Assembly: GCA_963708165.1 (NCBI GenBank)
Contig: OY970187.1
Location: 1,488,001 to 1,552,000, forward strand
Direction: 5' to 3'
Origin: Rubricoccus sp963708165
GTDB taxonomy: Bacteria > Bacteroidota > Rhodothermia > Rhodothermales > Rubricoccaceae
DNA length: 64,000 nt
Positions 7,317 through 18,391 of this stretch are shown in pieces (positions within the stretch are counted from its first letter, which is position 1; each line of letters opens with the position of its first letter). The notes beneath the pieces are model-generated. The model worked only from the letters and a program-made list of their open reading frames with translations, was not told where the DNA came from and searched no databases. The position numbers and the translations under genes are program-made.

Positions 7317-8210
7317 ATGACCCGACTCTGGCCTCTGGCGCTCCTCCCTCTGGCGATTCTCGCGCTCGCGGGCTGCGGCACCGCCACACCCGCCGTGAAC
7401 ACCGATACACTCCGCCAGAGGATCGAGGCTGTCGCCGCGCGCTACCCGGAGGCGACCGTCGCCGTGGCCGTCCGCGACGGCGAGACGCGGCTGGACATCG
7501 GCGCTGACCGCGTGTTTCATGCCGCGAGCACGATGAAGGTGCCCGTCATGATCGAGGCGTTTCGACAGGTCGAGGCCGGGCGCCTCGCCTGGGACGATTC
7601 GGTCGCCGTCGTCAACCGCTTCACGTCCATCGTGGACGGGAGCCCGTTTTCCATCGGCGACGACTCCGACGATGGCCTGTACACGCGCCTGGGGCAGAAG
7701 ATGCCTCTGGCGGATCTCACGCGCCGCGCCATCACCACCTCGTCCAACCTCGCGACGAACCTGATGATGGAAGTCCTGGGTGCGGACAGCGTACAGGCGA
7801 CGACGCTCGCGCTCGGCGGCGAAGGCGTGCTCGTGCTCCGCGGCGTGGAAGACCTCAAAGCCTTCGACGCCGGGCTCAGCAACCGCGCCACCGCCAGAGG
7901 CCTGGCCGCGCTCATGCTCGCCATTCAGCAAGGCCGCGCCGTCTCGCCCGAGGCCTCTGGCGCGATGGTCGAGATCCTGCTGGAGCAGGAGTTCGGCGAC
8001 ATGATCCCGGCCGGTCTTCCCTCTGGCGTGCGGGTGGCGCACAAAACCGGCACCATCACGCGCGTCCACCACGACGCCGCCATCGTCTACCCGCCAGAGG
8101 ATGCGCCCTACGTGCTCGTCATCCTGACCGAGGGCATCGAGGACGAGGCGCGGTCCGCCGCGCTCGGCGCCGAGATCGCAGGCGTCGTCCACGCCGCGCT
8201 GCGCCAGTAG
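7317..8210 (+). CDS. Class A beta-lactamase-like serine hydrolase lipoprotein
   Basis: 297 aa with a lipoprotein signal (LALAGC, Cys20). Class A motifs are in order: STMK at 71-74 (nucleophile Ser71 and Lys74), SSN at 142-144 (the SDN position), GVEDL around 176-180 (candidate Glu166 equivalent at 178), and KTG at 243-245. It is likely a periplasmic or outer-membrane beta-lactamase, although Ser in place of Asp in SDN and a lipid anchor leave a DD-peptidase-like role open. The stop codon TAG abuts an 18-bp GCCTCTGG palindrome. Confidence 0.88.
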   Translation: MTRLWPLALLPLAILALAGCGTATPAVNTDTLRQRIEAVAARYPEATVAVAVRDGETRLDIGADRVFHAASTMKVPVMIEAFRQVEAGRLAWDDSVAVVNRFTSIVDGSPFSIGDDSDDGLYTRLGQKMPLADLTRRAITTSSNLATNLMMEVLGADSVQATTLALGGEGVLVLRGVEDLKAFDAGLSNRATARGLAALMLAIQQGRAVSPEASGAMVEILLEQEFGDMIPAGLPSGVRVAHKTGTITRVHHDAAIVYPPEDAPYVLVILTEGIEDEARSAALGAEIAGVVHAALRQ

Positions 8211-8227
8211 CCTCTGGCGCCAGAGGC
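8210..8227. repeat. 18-bp palindrome directly on a stop codon
   Basis: A perfect copy of GCCTCTGGCGCCAGAGGC whose first base is the G of the beta-lactamase TAG stop. Other full copies lie at 6773, 13352, 23215, 29382, 38051, 48066, 49751, 50151, 50820, 51350, 52751, 53798, 59320 and 61763. Many abut a TAG (TAGCCTCTGGCGCCAGAGGC). Confidence 0.9.
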
Positions 8228-8271
8228 GTATTGCATTGTCGTCGCGGTGTTGTCTACCACGCAGCGCCAGA

Positions 8272-8446
8272 GGCTCAGAGAGCGTTGAGGATCGGGCTCT
8301 GGTGCTGTGACTGCCCCCTTGAGGGGGCTCCGGCGCAGCTGGTGGGGGTGTTCGGATGAGCGCCAGAGGCCGGAGACACCCTCCGCCCGCTGGCGCGGGC
8401 ACCTCCCTCAAGGGAGGCGTCTGAAAACCTCAACGCCCGCTCAGCC
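8272..8446. repeat. MITE-like inverted repeat between convergent genes
   Basis: The outer arms GGCTCAGAGAGCGTTGAGG (8272-8290) and its partner ending CCTCAACGCCCGCTCAGCC pair with four mismatches. Inside are CCCCCTTGAGGGGG and CCTCCCTCAAGGGAGG plus a GGTGGGGGTGTT/GACACCCTCCGCC pair. It covers the proline dehydrogenase stop codon and fills the gap to the beta-lactamase, so it may also terminate both transcripts. A fragment of the same family (CTTGGGGAGGTGCCCG) recurs at 48262-48295. Confidence 0.65.
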
Positions 8447-9313
8447 TTTGACGAGCGCTCTGAGCACGAAGAACACGTTCTCCTTCCGCTCGCGCAGGCG
8501 GCGCGAGAAGTACGGGTACCACTCCGTCCCGTACGGCACGTAGGTGCGCATGTTGAACCCCTGCCGAACGAGGCTTTCCTGCGTGTCCTCGCGCAGACCG
8601 TAGAGCATCTGAAACTCGAACGCCTCTGGCGCAATGCCGTGCTGCGCCACAAACACCTTGACCGCCTCGATGAGTTGGTCGTCGTGCGTCGCGATGCCAG
8701 GGTAGCGGGCGTCGGTGAGGAGCGTGCGGGCGTGGTCCATGTACGCCTCGCGGATGTCAGGCATCTTCTGGTACGCCAACTGGGGTGGCTCGCCGTAGGC
8801 GCCCTTGCAGATGCGCACGCGCGCGTTGAGCTCGGCCATGCGCGCGATGTCGGCGCCGGTGCGCTTGAGGTACGCTTGCAAGACCGTGCCCACGTGGTCC
8901 GGGTAGTCGGGGTACACGCGCTCGAAGATGTCGAGCGTGGACTGCGTGATGTCGCTGCCCTCCATGTCGAGCCGTACGAACAAGTCGGCGTCGCGGGCGC
9001 GGTCGAGCAGCGCGCGCAGGTTGGCCTCGCACACGTCCGTGTCGATCACCTGCCCGATCATCGACAGCTTGATCGAGATGCCGACGGCCTCTGGCGCGGC
9101 GCCGCGGCGGTCGCGGTAGTCGGCGAGGGTTTCGAGCAGGTCGCCGTACTCGGCTGCGAAGGCGTCGGCGCGCGGGCGCTCGTGGACGTGCTCGCCCAAA
9201 AGGTCGAGCGTGATAAACCGGCCAGAGCCAAGGATGGGGTCGAGCGCGGGCAGCGCGGCGTCCAGGGACTCGCCCGCGACGAAGCGCCGGGCCAGCGCGT
9301 AGGGAAGCTTCAT
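8441..9313 (-). CDS. Proline dehydrogenase
   Basis: 290 aa, FAD-dependent TIM barrel that oxidises L-proline to pyrroline-5-carboxylate at the membrane. Visible signatures are SIKLSMIGQVIDTDVC, RLDMEGSD, LQAYLKRTGADI, RVRICKGAYGEPP and, at the C-terminus, MLYGLREDTQESLVRQGFNMRTYVPYGTEWYPYFSRRLRER (given in parts: MLYGLRED and YVPYGTEWYPYFSRRLRER). The length matches stand-alone monofunctional enzymes; the P5C dehydrogenase partner is not in this window. ATG 9313 is the only start that gives family length. Confidence 0.93.
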   Translation of the reverse strand: MKLPYALARRFVAGESLDAALPALDPILGSGRFITLDLLGEHVHERPRADAFAAEYGDLLETLADYRDRRGAAPEAVGISIKLSMIGQVIDTDVCEANLRALLDRARDADLFVRLDMEGSDITQSTLDIFERVYPDYPDHVGTVLQAYLKRTGADIARMAELNARVRICKGAYGEPPQLAYQKMPDIREAYMDHARTLLTDARYPGIATHDDQLIEAVKVFVAQHGIAPEAFEFQMLYGLREDTQESLVRQGFNMRTYVPYGTEWYPYFSRRLRERKENVFFVLRALVKG

Positions 9314-9412
9314 GGGGCAGAGGCGCCAGAGGCGCGAGTCGGGCACGCCAGAAACGGCGCGCGGAAAGCTACGCGGCGCCAGAGGCGCAGGGTCCGCGGC
9401 CGATGGAACGAT

Positions 9413-12127
<2,715 letters not shown>

Positions 12128-12263
12128 GCGGCGCCAGAGGCAGCACGCGCCAGAGGCAGCACGCGCCAGAAACGGCACGCGCCAGAGGCCTCTGGCCACA
12201 GACAGACCGTGGCTAGAGGGCGCCTCTGGCGGAACCCGGCGCGCGGTGCGGGATCCTGAGGGC

Positions 12264-13352
12264 ATGACCACCCTTGCCATCGTCGGCGCCGGAGCAGCAG
12301 GCCTCGGTGCGGCCCATGCCCTGCGCGATTCCGATCTCGCCGTCACCGTTTTCGAAAAGAGCCGCGGCGTGTCTGGCCGTGCTGCCACGCGCTGGCGCGA
12401 CGCGAAAGACGCCTCTGGCGAGCCGTTCCGCTGGCGCTACGACCACGGCGCGCAGTACGTCTCGCCAGAGGCAGACTCGCGCGTCCACACGCTGCTAACC
12501 GAGACGCTCGACGCCAGCGGCCTGGTCGACATCGCGGGCACGGTCTGGCCGTTCGACGACGACGGCACGCTGCGCCCCGACCGCGCGCGCCAGGATCCCG
12601 GCCCACGCCTCACCTACGAGGACGGCATCTCGGAGCTTGGCCGGCGCCTTTTGGCTGGAGCGCCCGGCGTGACGCTTCGCGGCAGCACGCGCGTCGGCGC
12701 GCTGCACGAAGACGCGGGCCGCTGGCGACTGGACGCCGACGACGGCACCGATCTGGGCACGTTCGACGCGGTTCTCTTTACGCCGCCGCCGCCGCAGACG
12801 AGCGAGATCCTGAGCGCGGGCGCGATGGCCGAGGGCCTCCGCCAGAGGCTCGTGGGCGCACTCGGGGAGGCCAGCTACCGCAGCCAGTTCACGGTTGTGC
12901 TGGCGTTTATGCAGCCCATCAAGCGGCCCCAGCCGTACGCGCTCGTCAACGCGGCCGAGCACGGCGGAGCGGACGGAGGCCACGCCGTGGCGTGGCTGGC
13001 CGTCGAGAGCGACAAGCCGGGCCGGGCGCCCGCTTCGGGCACGCTGCTCCTCGCGCAGATGAGCGAGGCGTGGACGCTCGCGCACTACGACGACGCCAAA
13101 GACGTGCTCATCGCCGAGGCCTCTGGCGAGATCGCGGCGCTTCTCGGCACCAACCTTCCAAAGCCGAACTGGGCCGATACGCAGCGCTGGAAGTACGCGC
13201 TGCCGGACTCGGGCGCGGACACGGCGACGCTGGAAACGGGCGAGGCCGACGGCCTCTTCTTCGCAGGCGACGCCATCGCGGGCAAGGGCCGCGTGCACCT
13301 CGCGCTGGAATCGGGACTAGAGGCGGCCGACCGGATCCGCGAGATGCTGTAG
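12264..13352 (+). CDS. FAD-dependent amine oxidase-like (renalase-type) oxidoreductase
   Basis: 362 aa. The N-terminal dinucleotide fold TLAIVGAGAAGLGAAHAL is followed by FEKSRGVSGRAATRW and DHGAQYVS, as in renalase/NAD(P)-binding amine oxidase-like flavoproteins. The C-terminal FAD motif is GLFFAGDAIAGKGRVHLALESG. Substrate unknown; this family often oxidises NAD(P)H isomers or small amines. Its stop abuts an 18-bp palindrome at 13352. Confidence 0.85.
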   Translation: MTTLAIVGAGAAGLGAAHALRDSDLAVTVFEKSRGVSGRAATRWRDAKDASGEPFRWRYDHGAQYVSPEADSRVHTLLTETLDASGLVDIAGTVWPFDDDGTLRPDRARQDPGPRLTYEDGISELGRRLLAGAPGVTLRGSTRVGALHEDAGRWRLDADDGTDLGTFDAVLFTPPPPQTSEILSAGAMAEGLRQRLVGALGEASYRSQFTVVLAFMQPIKRPQPYALVNAAEHGGADGGHAVAWLAVESDKPGRAPASGTLLLAQMSEAWTLAHYDDAKDVLIAEASGEIAALLGTNLPKPNWADTQRWKYALPDSGADTATLETGEADGLFFAGDAIAGKGRVHLALESGLEAADRIREML

Positions 13353-13374
13353 CCTCTGGCGCCAGAGGCCTGCT

Positions 13375-14314
13375 TTACCCGAGCGCCCCCAGCGCCTCTG
13401 GCGGGATCGTGCGAGCACAGGACGGCCGTCCCGCTTTCCATCTCCTCGCGCAAGAGGCTGAGCGAGCGCCGCGCCAGAGGCACGTCTTCGCAGATGCCCG
13501 CGACGGTGCCGGTGCGGATCTGCCTGGTGTCGAACGCTGCGTCACCTGCGAGAATGACGCGGCGGCCACCGGCCTCGACGACAACTGACTGGTGCCCTCT
13601 CGTGTGGCCGGGCGTGGGAATCGTGCGCACCGCGCCATCCTCGGTGATCGCGTGGCTCTGGGCGAACGCGCCGCTGGCGCCCGAGGCGTAGTCGGCCGCC
13701 TCTGGCGTCCACCCGCTGGGCCAGCGGCAGGCAACGGCGCCACCGGGCGCGCGGCGGTTGCTGTCAGGGGAGACGATGGCGGGGACCTGCGCCACATCTC
13801 CGAGTCCGCCCGTATGGTCCGAGTGCAGGTGCGTGAGCACGACCGCGCGCAGGGCCTCTGGCGCGATCCCGAGGGCGCTGAGTTGGGCGCCGAGGCCCGA
13901 CGCCAGAGGCACGTCGAAGCGCAGCAGGTTCTCGTAGACGAACTGCGTGGCGCCGTCGCACGCGAAGTAGCCCTCGTCGGCCACGCGCGGCGTCTCGCCG
14001 GTGTCGACCAGAATGGCGCCGTCCGGGTGCTGGATCAGCCAGCACGTGATGGGCAGCCACGGCGTCCACCGCGGGTCGAGCGCGATGCTGGGCAGGCGCG
14101 AGAACGCCGGGCCGGTCAGCGTGCGGTGCGCCTTTTTGACCGCCACGCGGCCGGTGCGCAGCGCCGTGACCCGCACGCCGCCGAGCGTGGCGGTGACGGG
14201 CGCGAACGTCAGGCCGGTGGGATCGGGAGCGGACACGCCAGAGGCGACGCCGCAGCCCGCCAGTGTGGTTCCCGCGAGTGCGGCACCCGCGACGATGAAG
14301 CGGCGGCGCGTCAT
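13375..14314 (-). CDS. MBL-fold metallo-hydrolase, Tat-type lipoprotein signal (frameshift at C-terminus)
   Basis: About 310 aa from ATG 14314. The N-terminus MTRRRFIVAGAALAGTTLAGC has a twin-arginine-like signal with a lipobox. The metal site is THLHSDHTGG with later TPGHTRGHQS and AGDAAFD, as in lactonase-type MBL enzymes. Near the end the main frame runs CSHDP and then through a CGCCAGAGGC copy into the neighbouring gene (to 13085). The other frame gives PEALGALG and stops at 13375, just clear of the neighbour, so a one-base shift at ~13395 probably marks the true end. ATG overlaps the preceding stop as ATGA. Confidence 0.82.
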
Positions 14315-14904
14315 TGGTCTTCCCCCGGGCTCTGCGCCTCTGGCGGGGAGCCGGCTCCTGATCCCGCCTCTGGCGCCAGAGGCGCGGTGCTCTGCGCCCG
14401 CGCGAGCGAGTCCAGCCGCGCCATCACCGGCGGCAGCGCGCGGCGGAAGCCAGGCCCGAGGCGCGAGGCGAACACGCCGCCCATGAGCCCGCCAAACTCG
14501 ACCTCGTGCGTGACCGCGATCTGGCCCTCCGCCAGAGGCGTCCACGAGCGGCGCAGGCGCAGCACGGCCATGGGCAGATTGGTCGTGTACGCCGTCGCTC
14601 GCGGGGCCACGGCTGTGACGTCGAAGCGCGCGCTCGGCCCCGCCAGAGGCACCAACCGGCCTCTGGCGCCGGGCTCCCACGGCCCGTCCAGCGTCGCGGA
14701 CTTCAGTTCGGTGTCCCACTCGTGCCAGCTTGCGGGATCGGTCCAGAGTCGCCAGATCGCCTCTGGCGGGGCGGTGGTTACCATCGTGTGGCGGAACGAG
14801 CGGTCGGTGCCCTCCGCCAGAGGCGTGGGCGCCGCGGCCTCCGGCGCGCGGGCGGCGCACCCGACGAGGAGCAAGACGGCGAGACAAACGAGAAGGGCAG
14901 GCAT
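14311..14904 (-). CDS. SRPBCC-family lipoprotein
   Basis: 197 aa. The lipoprotein signal MPALLVCLAVLLLVGC is followed by a START/SRPBCC fold: RHTMVTTAPPEAIWRLWTDP then SWHEWDTELKSATLDGPWEPG, the pattern of polyketide cyclase/dehydrase-type lipid-binding domains. A lipid anchor on this fold is unusual. The last 25 residues (STAPLAPEAGSGAGSPPEA) are largely encoded by the iterated repeat. It is translationally coupled to the downstream MBL gene by an ATGA overlap. Confidence 0.8.
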   Translation of the reverse strand: MPALLVCLAVLLLVGCAARAPEAAAPTPLAEGTDRSFRHTMVTTAPPEAIWRLWTDPASWHEWDTELKSATLDGPWEPGARGRLVPLAGPSARFDVTAVAPRATAYTTNLPMAVLRLRRSWTPLAEGQIAVTHEVEFGGLMGGVFASRLGPGFRRALPPVMARLDSLARAQSTAPLAPEAGSGAGSPPEAQSPGEDQ

Positions 14905-15016
14905 GTCGCGAGAGGCAGGGTCCGCCAGTCTCGCACGGCGCCAGAGGCGGGCGCCTTCGCATCGGGTAAGAAGTGCGAGCGGCGGCCGTCTCTGGCGCCA
15001 GAGGCCACTGCACCGG

Positions 15017-15104
15017 GTAGAGACGCCTCGCCGAGGCGTCCGCGTCCGACTGTGATGTGCCGCGGCGCTTCGACACCGGCGCGCTCGGCGAGCACGCCCT
15101 ACCC
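15017..15104. repeat. Paired GTAGGG-type palindromic repeat, second copy
   Basis: The left unit GTAGAGACGCCTCG is answered by CGAGGCGTCC. The right unit GGCGCGCTCGGCGAGC ends GCCCTACCC. It is the same compound layout as at 3390-3454, with a longer middle, and lies just past the Crp-type gene's stop. Confidence 0.7.
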
Positions 15105-15107
15105 ACA

Positions 15108-15671
15108 TCAGCTCGCGCGGACGCGGCTGAGCGACTGCGGCGTCATGCCGAGGTACGACGCGACGTAGCGCAGCGGCACGCTCACCAGCACCTCCGGCTG
15201 CTCGCGCTCAAATGCGGCGTAGCGCTCCGACGCGCTGAGGCCTCTGGCGTCGTCCAGGGCGCGGTCCAGGTAGTCGTAGACCTCGCGGACATAGGCGGCG
15301 CGGAAGGCGGCCCACGCTGGGATGGCGTCGGAGAGTCGGTCCGTGGCCTCTTGCGAGAGCACGCGCACACGGCCCGGCGTGAGCATCTGAATACCCTCGC
15401 GCGACGGCACGCCGCCGTAGAGGCTCGCGACGACCGTCATCATGGTGCCGGGCGTGGCGAAGTGGCGCGTGATGTCTTCGCCATCGCGCTCGGTGTAAAA
15501 CCGCGCGACGCCGTCGTCCACAAACCAGACCGAGCGGCACGCTTGGCCGGGGCGCAGCAGGATCTCGCCGCGGGCGACCTCGCGCGGCTCGGCCCATGCA
15601 CGTTTGATCTGCGCGGCCTCGGCCTCCGCCAGAGGCTGCACCTCGCGCACGCGGGCGACGAGCGCGTCCAC
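15108..15671 (-). CDS. Crp/Fnr-family transcriptional regulator
   Basis: 187 aa from GTG 15671, two bases after the preceding stop. Residues ~20-110 form a cyclic-nucleotide-binding jelly roll (RGEILLRPGQACRSVWFVDDG to DITRHFATPGTMM). The C-terminus SVPLRYVASYLGMTPQSLSRVR is the HTH. It lacks the full cAMP-binding R-S-A cassette, as is usual for the Bacteroidota Crp-like group. Likely co-transcribed with the 88-aa membrane protein upstream. Confidence 0.85.
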   Translation of the reverse strand: MDALVARVREVQPLAEAEAAQIKRAWAEPREVARGEILLRPGQACRSVWFVDDGVARFYTERDGEDITRHFATPGTMMTVVASLYGGVPSREGIQMLTPGRVRVLSQEATDRLSDAIPAWAAFRAAYVREVYDYLDRALDDARGLSASERYAAFEREQPEVLVSVPLRYVASYLGMTPQSLSRVRAS

Positions 15672-15673
15672 CG

Positions 15674-15940
15674 CTACACCCCTTCGGCAAGCGTGGACTG
15701 CTTCACGCTCTCGCCGAACAGGCTCATGCCCGCGCCGATCACGCACAGCGCAAGCGTGCCGTACACCACGAACGGCTCGCCGCGGCCCTTGCGCAGCGTG
15801 GCTTCTCCCGCGAGCGAGACGCCCAGCCCCACGCCGACGAGCCCGGCGGGTGCCAGCCACGCCCACTTCTCGCGGTGCCTCTGGCGGGCAGCCTCTCGGA
15901 TGGCAAACGTCGGGTCGTAGTGAGGGTCGGGGAGCGACAT
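15674..15940 (-). CDS. Small two-helix membrane protein
   Basis: 88 aa. A hydrophilic N-terminus (MSLPDPHYDPTFAIREAARQ) is followed by two hydrophobic segments (LAPAGLVGVGLGVSLAG and FVVYGTLALCVIGAGMSLFG). No family recognised. It precedes the Crp-type gene with a 2-base gap and is divergent from pdxH. Confidence 0.65.
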   Translation of the reverse strand: MSLPDPHYDPTFAIREAARQRHREKWAWLAPAGLVGVGLGVSLAGEATLRKGRGEPFVVYGTLALCVIGAGMSLFGESVKQSTLAEGV

Positions 15941-15953
15941 CGGGTGTGGAGCG

Positions 15954-16669
15954 TTGAGCAGTCAATCCCAACCGCGCACCCGCCCCCACGTTCCGTTGCC
16001 CGACGCCTCACTCGACGGCCTCACCGCAGGCTCCATCGCCGACCTCCGCCAGTCGTACGAGAAAGGGGCGCTGGAACGCGCCGATCTACCCTCCGAGCCT
16101 CTGGCGCTGTTTCTCGCGTGGTTCGAAGACGCGCGCGAAGGCGGCGTCGCCGAGCCCAACGCGATGACCCTCGCGACCGTCGATGCCTCGGGCGCCCCGT
16201 CGGCGCGCATTGTGCTTCTCAAAGGGGCCGACGCCAGAGGCTTTGCGTTCTACACCAATTTGGAGAGCCGCAAAAGCCGGGAGGTCCAGGCCACAGGCCG
16301 CGCGTCGCTCGTGTTCTGGTGGGAGCCGCTGCAGCGCCAAATCCGCATCGAGGGGACGGTGGAGCCCATTCCTGCGCCAGAGGCCGACGCGTACTACGCC
16401 TCCCGCCCGCGAGGTTCGCGGCTGGGCGCGTGGGCGAGTCCGCAGAGCGAGGTCATCTCCGGGCGCGAGGTTCTGGAAGCGCGCAAGGCCGAGGCCGAGG
16501 CGCGGTTCGAGGGCGAGACCATTCCGCGCCCCGAGTTCTGGGGCGGCTGGCGCGTAGTGCCCCAGCGCGTCGAGTTCTGGCAGGGCCGCCCGAGCCGCCT
16601 CCACGACCGCTTCCGCTACGAGCGCACCGGCGCCGGAAGCCCTGGCGCATCGACCGGCTCGCGCCCTGA
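15954..16669 (+). CDS. pdxH: Pyridoxamine 5'-phosphate oxidase (C-terminal frameshift)
   Basis: FMN enzyme that oxidises PNP and PMP to pyridoxal phosphate. From TTG 15954 the frame shows LRQSYEKGALERADLP, ARIVLLKGADARGFAFYTN, REVQATGRASLVFWW and the C-terminal RVEFWQGRPSRLHDRFRYER. The family's invariant end, W-R-I-D-R-L-A-P then stop, is present at 16646-16669 but in another frame, so one base is missing near 16630. The uncorrected frame runs on to 16829 through repeat sequence. About 238 aa if repaired, slightly above the usual ~215. Confidence 0.85.
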
Positions 16670-16801
16670 GGTTCTGCTGCTGTCGCGAGGAGTGACGCAG
16701 CGAGGGCAGCTATCGAGACGGGGACGCCTCTGGCGCCAGAGGCCTCTGGCGGAACTGGCGGCACGAGATCCCGTCACACCGCAGCGCACCCAAATCGACT
16801 C

Positions 16802-17071
16802 ATGCCCCCTCTATTCTCGACGCTCCTGATCGGCGCTGCAGCATGGCTCCTCATCGGGCTCGCGGTTATCGTGACGCGCGAGGTTCGAAACGGCCGCTCG
16901 CCGGCGATGAAAGTGGGCGAAACGGTAGCAGGCGTCGTCGCTTCGTTCGCGGTCGAAATCGTGACTTTTGCCGTGGTGCTCGGTTTGGCGGTCGGCAGGC
17001 GCGGTGTAGCCTCTGGCGTCAGCGCCGCCAGTCTCGCGTCTCTCTTCCGTGATGCCTCTCTCGCCTCCTGA
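16802..17071 (+). CDS. Small two-helix membrane protein
   Basis: 89 aa: PPLFSTLLIGAAAWLLIGLAV then a short basic loop (TREVRNGRSPAMKVGE) and a second helix (VVASFAVEIVTFAVVLGLAVG). No family recognised. The C-terminal 20 residues run into the next gene's start and are repeat-influenced. Confidence 0.55.
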   Translation: MPPLFSTLLIGAAAWLLIGLAVIVTREVRNGRSPAMKVGETVAGVVASFAVEIVTFAVVLGLAVGRRGVASGVSAASLASLFRDASLAS

Positions 17072-18196
17072 CTCGCCGTCTCGCCAGAGGCTTTGTGACG
17101 CCGTCATCGTCGGCGCGGGTGTGAGCGGGCTGGCGGCGGCGCGCGCGCTGACGGAGGCCGGGCAGCGCTGCGTCGTGCTAGAGGCACGAGGCCGGCTGGG
17201 CGGGCGCGTGGATCACGTGCCGGGCCACCCGTCGGTCGACCTCGGCCCGGCGTGGTTCTGGCCGCACAGCCAGCACGTCCGCGCCGCGGTGCAAGACCTC
17301 GACCTGAGTGCATTCCCGCAAGAGGCCTCTGGCGCGACCGTCATCGACCGCGGCGCGGGCGTTCCGCCTCAGCGCGCGATGCTGCCCGACGCCGAGGGCT
17401 CTGCCCTTCCGCATCGTCGGCGGCGTGACGGCGATGGTCGAAGCTCTCGCCAGAGGCCTCAACCCAGGCTCCGTTCTGCTCGGCACTGCCGCCGCGCGCA
17501 TCGAGCAGACCGCCTCTGGCGTCCGCGTCCACACAGATTCTGGCGTGTTCGACGCCCGCACCTGCATCCTGGCGCTTCCACCCGAGGTCGCCGCCAGAGG
17601 CCTGGCTTTCGATCCGCCTCTGGCGCAGGACCTCGTGCGCCTGATGCACGCCACGCCGACCTGGATGTCGTGGTCGGCAAAAGCCGCGCTGGTCTACCCT
17701 CGCGCCGTGTGGCGCGAGGCCGGACTCAGCGGCGCGGCCATGAGTCAGGCCGGCCCCGTCCAGCAGTTTTACGACGCGACCGAACCCGGCGCGTTCACGC
17801 AAGAGGCCTCTGGCGGTCCCGCCGCACAGCGTGTCTCTGGGAGCGCCGCCGCGCTCGTCGGCTGGGTGGACCCGGCGCAGGCTCGGCGCTTCTCGCCAGA
17901 GGCCCTGCGCGAAGCGGTCATCGCGCAGGCCTCGCGGCTCTTCGGCGTGGGCAAGCCCCTGGCGTTTGCGGTCGCGCGACTGGAGTGCGGAGCCGCTCAC
18001 GTCGCCGCCCGCAGGACTCCCCGCCGGCGCGACGACGCAGTTCTTCGGTCACCACACGCTCCGCGATCCGCTCTGGGACGGGCGCCTGCACCTCGCCGGC
18101 TCGGAGACCTCTGGCGAGACGCCGGGGTATCTGGATGGGGCGCTCGCCAGAGGCGCGGAGGTGGCGCGGACCGTGCTCGCCTCGCGGCCCGAGTAG
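17052..18196 (+). CDS. FAD-dependent monoamine oxidase-like protein (two frameshifts)
   Basis: Three collinear frames make one ~380-aa flavin amine oxidase. ATG 17052 opens with CDAVIVGAGVSGLAAARALTEAG, LEARGRLGGRVDHVPG and DLGPAWFWP. The middle frame from about 17400 carries ALPFRIVGGVTAMVEALARG and LALPPEVAARGLAF. The last frame from about 18010 carries FFGHHTLRDPLWDGRLHLAGSETS and GYLDGALARGAEVARTVL to the stop at 18196. Substrate unknown. The shifts at ~17400 and ~18005 are probably sequencing indels; otherwise the gene is dead. Confidence 0.75.
18152..18173 (+). repeat. Direct repeat, left copy, flanking the serine-hydrolase pair
   Basis: GGCGCGGAGGTGGCGCGGAC followed by CG, inside the end of the oxidase gene. 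The same 22 bases with one mismatch occur at 22593-22614, just after the second serine hydrolase. It could be a duplication left by acquisition of the 4.4-kb segment. Confidence 0.5.
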
Positions 18197-18391
18197 CCTC
18201 TGGCGCTGTGCCCTCGCGCACAGTCGGTGTGCGGGGGCGCACACCCGGATCGCGCCAGAGGCTGAAAACCGGGCGGTTTTCTGGGCGGGCATGTCTTTTG
18301 ACCTGCCCCGGGATGTTCGATCACATCCCTGAACGGCACTGTCCGCCAGCACTCTGCCTGGCCTCCGGTTCCGACGCTCGCCCCCGCTCAC

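Noticed and set aside
8639..9412. N-terminal extension of the histidine kinase
   Set aside because: Antisense to proline dehydrogenase; ATG 9413 leaves a complete kinase.
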